A DNA stretch of 64,000 bases, taken from NCBI GenBank assembly GCA_964617825.1, contig CAZTWL010000002.1, positions 1-64,000 of the forward strand, written 5' to 3'. The translations under genes were made by a program, and so were the position numbers. The notes below the pieces were generated by a model. That model was not told where the DNA came from, did no database searches, and saw only the letters and a program-made list of their open reading frames with translations. Positions 60,360-64,000 of the stretch are shown here, piece by piece (within the stretch, counting starts at the first letter, position 1; each line of letters begins with the position of its first letter). The DNA comes from VSJD01 sp964617825. GTDB taxonomy: Bacteria > Verrucomicrobiota > Kiritimatiellia > JAAZAB01.

Positions 60360-62036
60360 TTATTTAGGCTCGCGCACGACATGCGCGCCGGGCGCCACTT
60401 GGATATCCAGGGGTTGATGCCGGCGAAGATATTCGATGACAACCGCGCGGGTATCCACATCCGGAAACTCCTCAAGGCGGGATGTGTCCTGTTCCAGAAT
60501 CGCCCGCAGGCGCGGAAACCGGCCACCGGCCGAGGCCATGTCGTAGCTGTTAAACGCCACCCGGATGCGCTCAGTCAGCGGCTTTGCTCCATTAGCCGGC
60601 GCTTGCTCTCCGCAGCGTCCTGGCGCCGATGGGGCCGGCGCCACGCCTTCAGTCCTGGTCTTTTCAGCTTTGCCGTTTATCTCCACTCCGCCTGTCAGCC
60701 GGATATTGGAAACGCGTTGTCCCGTCACCGCCTTGGGGTTCAGGTCATAGGTCACGCCGCAGACTCCCCGAAAATCGCGGGATTTGAAGAAACCGCTGTT
60801 TTCCTCCAGAATCTGACGAAGTTCGTCGAGAGTCAGGCGCGCCACCCCGATGTAATTATCGTAGGGCACAATCCGCCAGACATCCCGCATGGTAATGCGC
60901 CCCGCCCGCAGGGATGCATCGGACAAGGTTCCATGGATCACCACATCGGCCCCGACCCGCCCGGCAACGGCCAGGGCAATCAGGGTCTGGATGGCAGACT
61001 GGCCGCCGACGCGCGAGGTCGGTTTGAGCTCGACCGCGGCCACGCCCGCTTCCTGTTTCAGATACTGCCTTGTTTCCTTTAATGGCCTGGCCACCTTGTC
61101 TTCGAGGATCTTATCCGGGGCGACGGTGGAATCCACGGCCAGAAGTTGAATCCGCTTTGACTTGACCCGGCGCGCTTGCGTATCGAAGACCAGGCGCACA
61201 ACGCCCAGCCACAGTCCATAGGTTCCGGCCTGGGTATAGGCGATGCCATTCACGGTTTTCCACTCCACCGCCTGGTGCGTATGCGCTCCCAGGATAACGT
61301 CGAATTCGGGAAAGGCCCGCGCAATCGCTTGAATTCCGTTTGCCCGATCGTCGCCCCACTCCCGCCAACCCTGATGCACGGCCAGCACAAGGATATCGGG
61401 CTTCTGCGCGCGCACCAGCGGCATGACCCGGCGCAGGGCATCCAGGGAAGCTTCCACCCTGACATTGGCCAGCAGGCGCGGACGCGACCACAGGGGAATC
61501 AGCGGATTGGAAAGGCCGACGATCGCCACGCGCACGCCATCCACATCCTTGCACAGGAAGGGGCAGGCGCCCGGCAGGTCCGGCTGCGCGTTGATATTGG
61601 CCGCCAGCACGGGGATTTGGGCCTGGTCATAGAATCGGCGCAGCGCATCCGTCCCGTCGTCAAATTCATGATTACCCGGCACGAGCGCGTCGTAGCGCAT
61701 CTGCCGCACCGCATCGGCGACGATCCGGCCCTGGGTTAAAAAGCTTTCCGGCGAACCCCGGACCAGGTCGCCGCAATCGACAAGCACCGTATTGGCATCC
61801 TGACGGCGAATTTCCGCGATGCGCGTGGCGCAACGCAGCAATCCGCCGCCGGGTTTCTGCTCACGCTCCGAACTTACCGCCGCCACATGCCCGTGCACGT
61901 CGGCCGTATGTAAAAGCACGATCGCCACCTCGCGCGCCGCAAGCGCCGGCGCCGACAGCAGGGCGGCGCCAAAAGCCAGACCGAAAGCCATCCATCCCAG
62001 CGCCACCCGGCACTTGCTTTTAAGCGCGGTATTCAT
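60360..62036 (-). CDS. 5'-nucleotidase/UDP-sugar hydrolase-type metallophosphatase
   Basis: 558 residues from the ATG at 62036. A signal peptide (ending APALA) leads into a metallophosphatase domain with HTADVHGH, DCGDLVRG, GNHEFDDG and GAHTHQ, the two-metal motif set of the UshA family. The 5'-nucleotidase C-terminal domain follows (VPYDNYIGVARLTLDELRQIL). A Pro/Ala/Gly-rich loop near residues 470-490 is unusual. Periplasmic enzymes of this type salvage nucleosides from nucleotides or act on UDP-sugars. Confidence 0.85.
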   Translation of the reverse strand: MNTALKSKCRVALGWMAFGLAFGAALLSAPALAAREVAIVLLHTADVHGHVAAVSSEREQKPGGGLLRCATRIAEIRRQDANTVLVDCGDLVRGSPESFLTQGRIVADAVRQMRYDALVPGNHEFDDGTDALRRFYDQAQIPVLAANINAQPDLPGACPFLCKDVDGVRVAIVGLSNPLIPLWSRPRLLANVRVEASLDALRRVMPLVRAQKPDILVLAVHQGWREWGDDRANGIQAIARAFPEFDVILGAHTHQAVEWKTVNGIAYTQAGTYGLWLGVVRLVFDTQARRVKSKRIQLLAVDSTVAPDKILEDKVARPLKETRQYLKQEAGVAAVELKPTSRVGGQSAIQTLIALAVAGRVGADVVIHGTLSDASLRAGRITMRDVWRIVPYDNYIGVARLTLDELRQILEENSGFFKSRDFRGVCGVTYDLNPKAVTGQRVSNIRLTGGVEINGKAEKTRTEGVAPAPSAPGRCGEQAPANGAKPLTERIRVAFNSYDMASAGGRFPRLRAILEQDTSRLEEFPDVDTRAVVIEYLRRHQPLDIQVAPGAHVVREPK

Positions 62037-62138
62037 TATGCTCAAATCCCGTAACCGATCGGAAGTCAGAAGGCAGAACTACAAATCCTCATTCTGAATT
62101 CTGGCTCTAGCTTTATGGCGTTTTATAAAGGAGCCCCT

Positions 62139-62504
62139 ATGTTTTCGATCATGTTAAAATCAAAATTGCACATGGCTTGCATCACGGATGTCATGCCGGA
62201 ATACGAAGGCAGCCTGACGATCGACCGCGACCTGATGGATGCGGTCAAGTTGTTGCCTTATGAAAAGATACTGGTTGCAAACATGTCCAACACCAACCGG
62301 TTCGAAACCTATGCCATTCCAAGCAAGCCCGGCGACGGCATGATCTGCTTGAACGGCCCGGCGGCGCGCCTTGGCGCCGTGGGCGACCGGGTGGTGATCC
62401 TGGCCTTCGGCGCGGTTCCGACAGACGAAGCCCGCCGGCATCGTCCCTTGGTTCTGGTGCTGGATAACCACAATAAACCGATCGGCCCCCTGCGCGACAC
62501 CTGA
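62139..62504 (+). CDS. panD: Aspartate 1-decarboxylase
   Basis: 121 residues. The autocatalytic cleavage site is Gly24-Ser25 in YEGSLTID, which yields the pyruvoyl group on the alpha chain. Conserved stretches NRFETYAI and NGPAARLGAVGD complete the family fit. It makes beta-alanine for pantothenate/CoA. AGGAG lies 5 bases before ATG 62139. Confidence 0.95.
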   Translation: MFSIMLKSKLHMACITDVMPEYEGSLTIDRDLMDAVKLLPYEKILVANMSNTNRFETYAIPSKPGDGMICLNGPAARLGAVGDRVVILAFGAVPTDEARRHRPLVLVLDNHNKPIGPLRDT

Positions 62505-62630
62505 GACGGACGGCAAACAGCGGCCAGAGCTCTGCGGGCATATGTCCGATGCCGGAGGGAAGTCTGCCTTCATTGCCGAATGGTCCTTGTCCGGCCGTTG
62601 ATCGCCGTCTTTTGGCGACTCATGCCTCCA

Positions 62631-63926
62631 TCAGGCGGACTGGCGCGAGGCATCCCCGGGCAGATAGTGCGCGTCAATCATCGCCTTGGTGATCTGGCAG
62701 GCGCGCGCCTGGGATTGCATCGGCGCTTCGTACATGATATCCAGCATGATTTTTTCGAGGATGGAACGCAGGCCACGGGCGCCCGTATGCTTGCGCACCG
62801 CCAAGCGGGCCAATTCCCGCAAGGCGGCGGGCGCAAAGGAAAGCTTGATGTTTTCCATGGCCATCAGTTTTTCGTATTGGCGGACCATGCTGTTTTTCGG
62901 TTCCGTGAGCACGCGCACCAGGTCAGCTTCCGCCAATTCGTCCAACGCCACTACCGCCGGCAAGCGGCCGACAAATTCAGGGATCAGGCCGTACCGGATC
63001 AAATCTTCGGGTTCCACGAAATGCAGCGGGTTGCCGGATTCCGGGCGGCGGGATGACGCTCCTGCCGACTCCCCGGCTGACGGGTGAATAAACCCGATCT
63101 CGCGCGATCCTGTACGGCGGCGGATAATATCCTCCAGCCCGACAAAGGCGCCCCCGCAGATAAAGAGAATGCCCTCGGTATTGATTTTGATGAACTGCTC
63201 CTGGGGATGCTTGCGTCCGCCGTGCGCGGGCACATTGGCAATGGTGCCTTCCAAAATTTTCAAGAGCGCCTGTTGAACGCCTTCCCCGGAAACGTCGCGC
63301 GTAATGGAAACGTTTTCGGCCTTGCGCCCGATCTTGTCGATCTCGTCAATATACACAATGCCCCGTTCTGCGCGGGCCACATCCATGTCGGCGGCCTGGA
63401 TCAGGCGCAGGAGCACATTTTCGACATCTTCGCCGACGTAGCCGGCCTCGGTCAACGGCGTGGCATCCGAAATGCTGAAAGGCACATCCAGCATCCGCGC
63501 CAGAGTCCGCGCCAGGAGCGTTTTGCCGCAGCCTGTCGGCCCGATGAGCAGGATATTGCTTTTTTGAATTTCGACACTGGCCAAAGGATCGTTCGCGGGG
63601 AAATGCGCGGCCTGGTTCAAGCGCTTGTAATGATTATGCACCGCTACGGATAACGCCTTCTTGGCATAATCCTGGCCAATTACATACGCATCCAGGAATG
63701 CCTTGATTTCATGCGGCTTCGGCACCTTAAGCGCCGGCAGACTGGCGCCCGTGGCTGCCGCACCGGCGGCGCTTCCCTTTCCGGGCTGGCCTTCACCCAA
63801 AACCTTGCGGCTCAATTCGACGCAACCGTCGCAAATGTTGACGCCCGGGCCAACGAGCAATTGATTAACCTGATTACGGGCGCGACCACAGAAAGAACAT
63901 GTCGGCATTGTCGTGCGCTTGGCCAT
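62631..63926 (-). CDS. clpX: ATP-dependent Clp protease ATP-binding subunit ClpX
   Basis: 431 residues. N-terminal zinc-binding domain with C-x-x-C...C-x-x-C (CSFCGRARNQVN; NICDGC), AAA+ domain with Walker A GPTGCGKT, Walker B IVYIDEID, the GYVGEDVE pore loop and GLIPEFVGRLP. It unfolds proteins for ClpP. ATG 63926 is preceded by GGAG; four extra codons upstream have a TTG start. ClpP is not in the window and may lie just beyond the right edge, upstream of clpX. Confidence 0.97.
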   Translation of the reverse strand: MAKRTTMPTCSFCGRARNQVNQLLVGPGVNICDGCVELSRKVLGEGQPGKGSAAGAAATGASLPALKVPKPHEIKAFLDAYVIGQDYAKKALSVAVHNHYKRLNQAAHFPANDPLASVEIQKSNILLIGPTGCGKTLLARTLARMLDVPFSISDATPLTEAGYVGEDVENVLLRLIQAADMDVARAERGIVYIDEIDKIGRKAENVSITRDVSGEGVQQALLKILEGTIANVPAHGGRKHPQEQFIKINTEGILFICGGAFVGLEDIIRRRTGSREIGFIHPSAGESAGASSRRPESGNPLHFVEPEDLIRYGLIPEFVGRLPAVVALDELAEADLVRVLTEPKNSMVRQYEKLMAMENIKLSFAPAALRELARLAVRKHTGARGLRSILEKIMLDIMYEAPMQSQARACQITKAMIDAHYLPGDASRQSA

Positions 63927-64000
63927 TAATATCTCCAAAAACTATTTTTTGCCGCAAAAGCTGACGAAAAACGAGCTCTCCAAAATTCAGGGAATATTTC

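Overview
The window looks like a chromosomal contig from an uncultured, GC-rich, Gram-negative bacterium, most plausibly of the PVC superphylum (Kiritimatiellota/Lentisphaerota/Verrucomicrobiota type). That placement is inference. It rests on GH127, GH116 and GH2 glycosidases, a Wsp-like chemosensory operon, a glycyl-radical enzyme next to an AraC regulator, and many degenerate palindromic intergenic repeats. No rRNA or other taxonomic marker was used.

Layout. (1) Positions 1 to about 19,321 are a long run of genes all on the + strand. Nearly every gene or gene pair is followed by a 55-165 nt imperfect palindrome with the anatomy of an integron attC site: an outer RYYYAAC-like box and GTTRRRY-like box, inner L''/L' arms that pair except for one bulged base, and a variable loop. 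I read this as a sedentary integron cassette array without its integrase in view (CALIN-like). Its cassettes encode GH127, a methyltransferase, small membrane or secreted proteins, an MFS transporter plus cytidylate-kinase-like protein, a sugar isomerase, a phosphodiesterase-like protein, two ADP-ribosylglycohydrolases, a ClC channel, an ICMT-like methyltransferase, a YeiH transporter, a Kef-type antiporter, a lipocalin, an EEP phosphatase and an esterase. (2) 19,590-26,594 holds a lipoprotein, a possible D-amino-acid/cell-wall trio (D-cysteine desulfhydrase-like, L,D-transpeptidase, Asp/Glu racemase), and a glycyl-radical enzyme divergent from an AraC regulator. (3) 26,896-39,253 is a chemosensory operon in the Wsp order (MCP, MCP, CheW, CheR-TPR, CheW, CheA-REC, CheB, output regulator). 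The output protein is REC-PP2C rather than REC-GGDEF, and a four-helix-bundle gene flanked by 21-nt inverted repeats interrupts the operon. (4) 39,486-49,805 carries carbohydrate genes: GH116, acetolactate decarboxylase, a secreted helical protein, GH2 beta-galactosidase, inositol-monophosphatase-like and Gfo/Idh/MocA proteins. (5) 49,987-63,926 is mostly housekeeping: tRNA-Asp with a truncated GIY-YIG gene at its 3' end, rpoN, an MBL hydrolase, fabG-acpP-fabF, a CPBP-protease/kinase-like fusion, uvrA, 5'-nucleotidase, panD and clpX.

The strongest leads are the cassette array, two families of roughly 180-205 bp interspersed repeats, the four-helix-bundle insertion unit, and the Wsp-like operon with a PP2C output.
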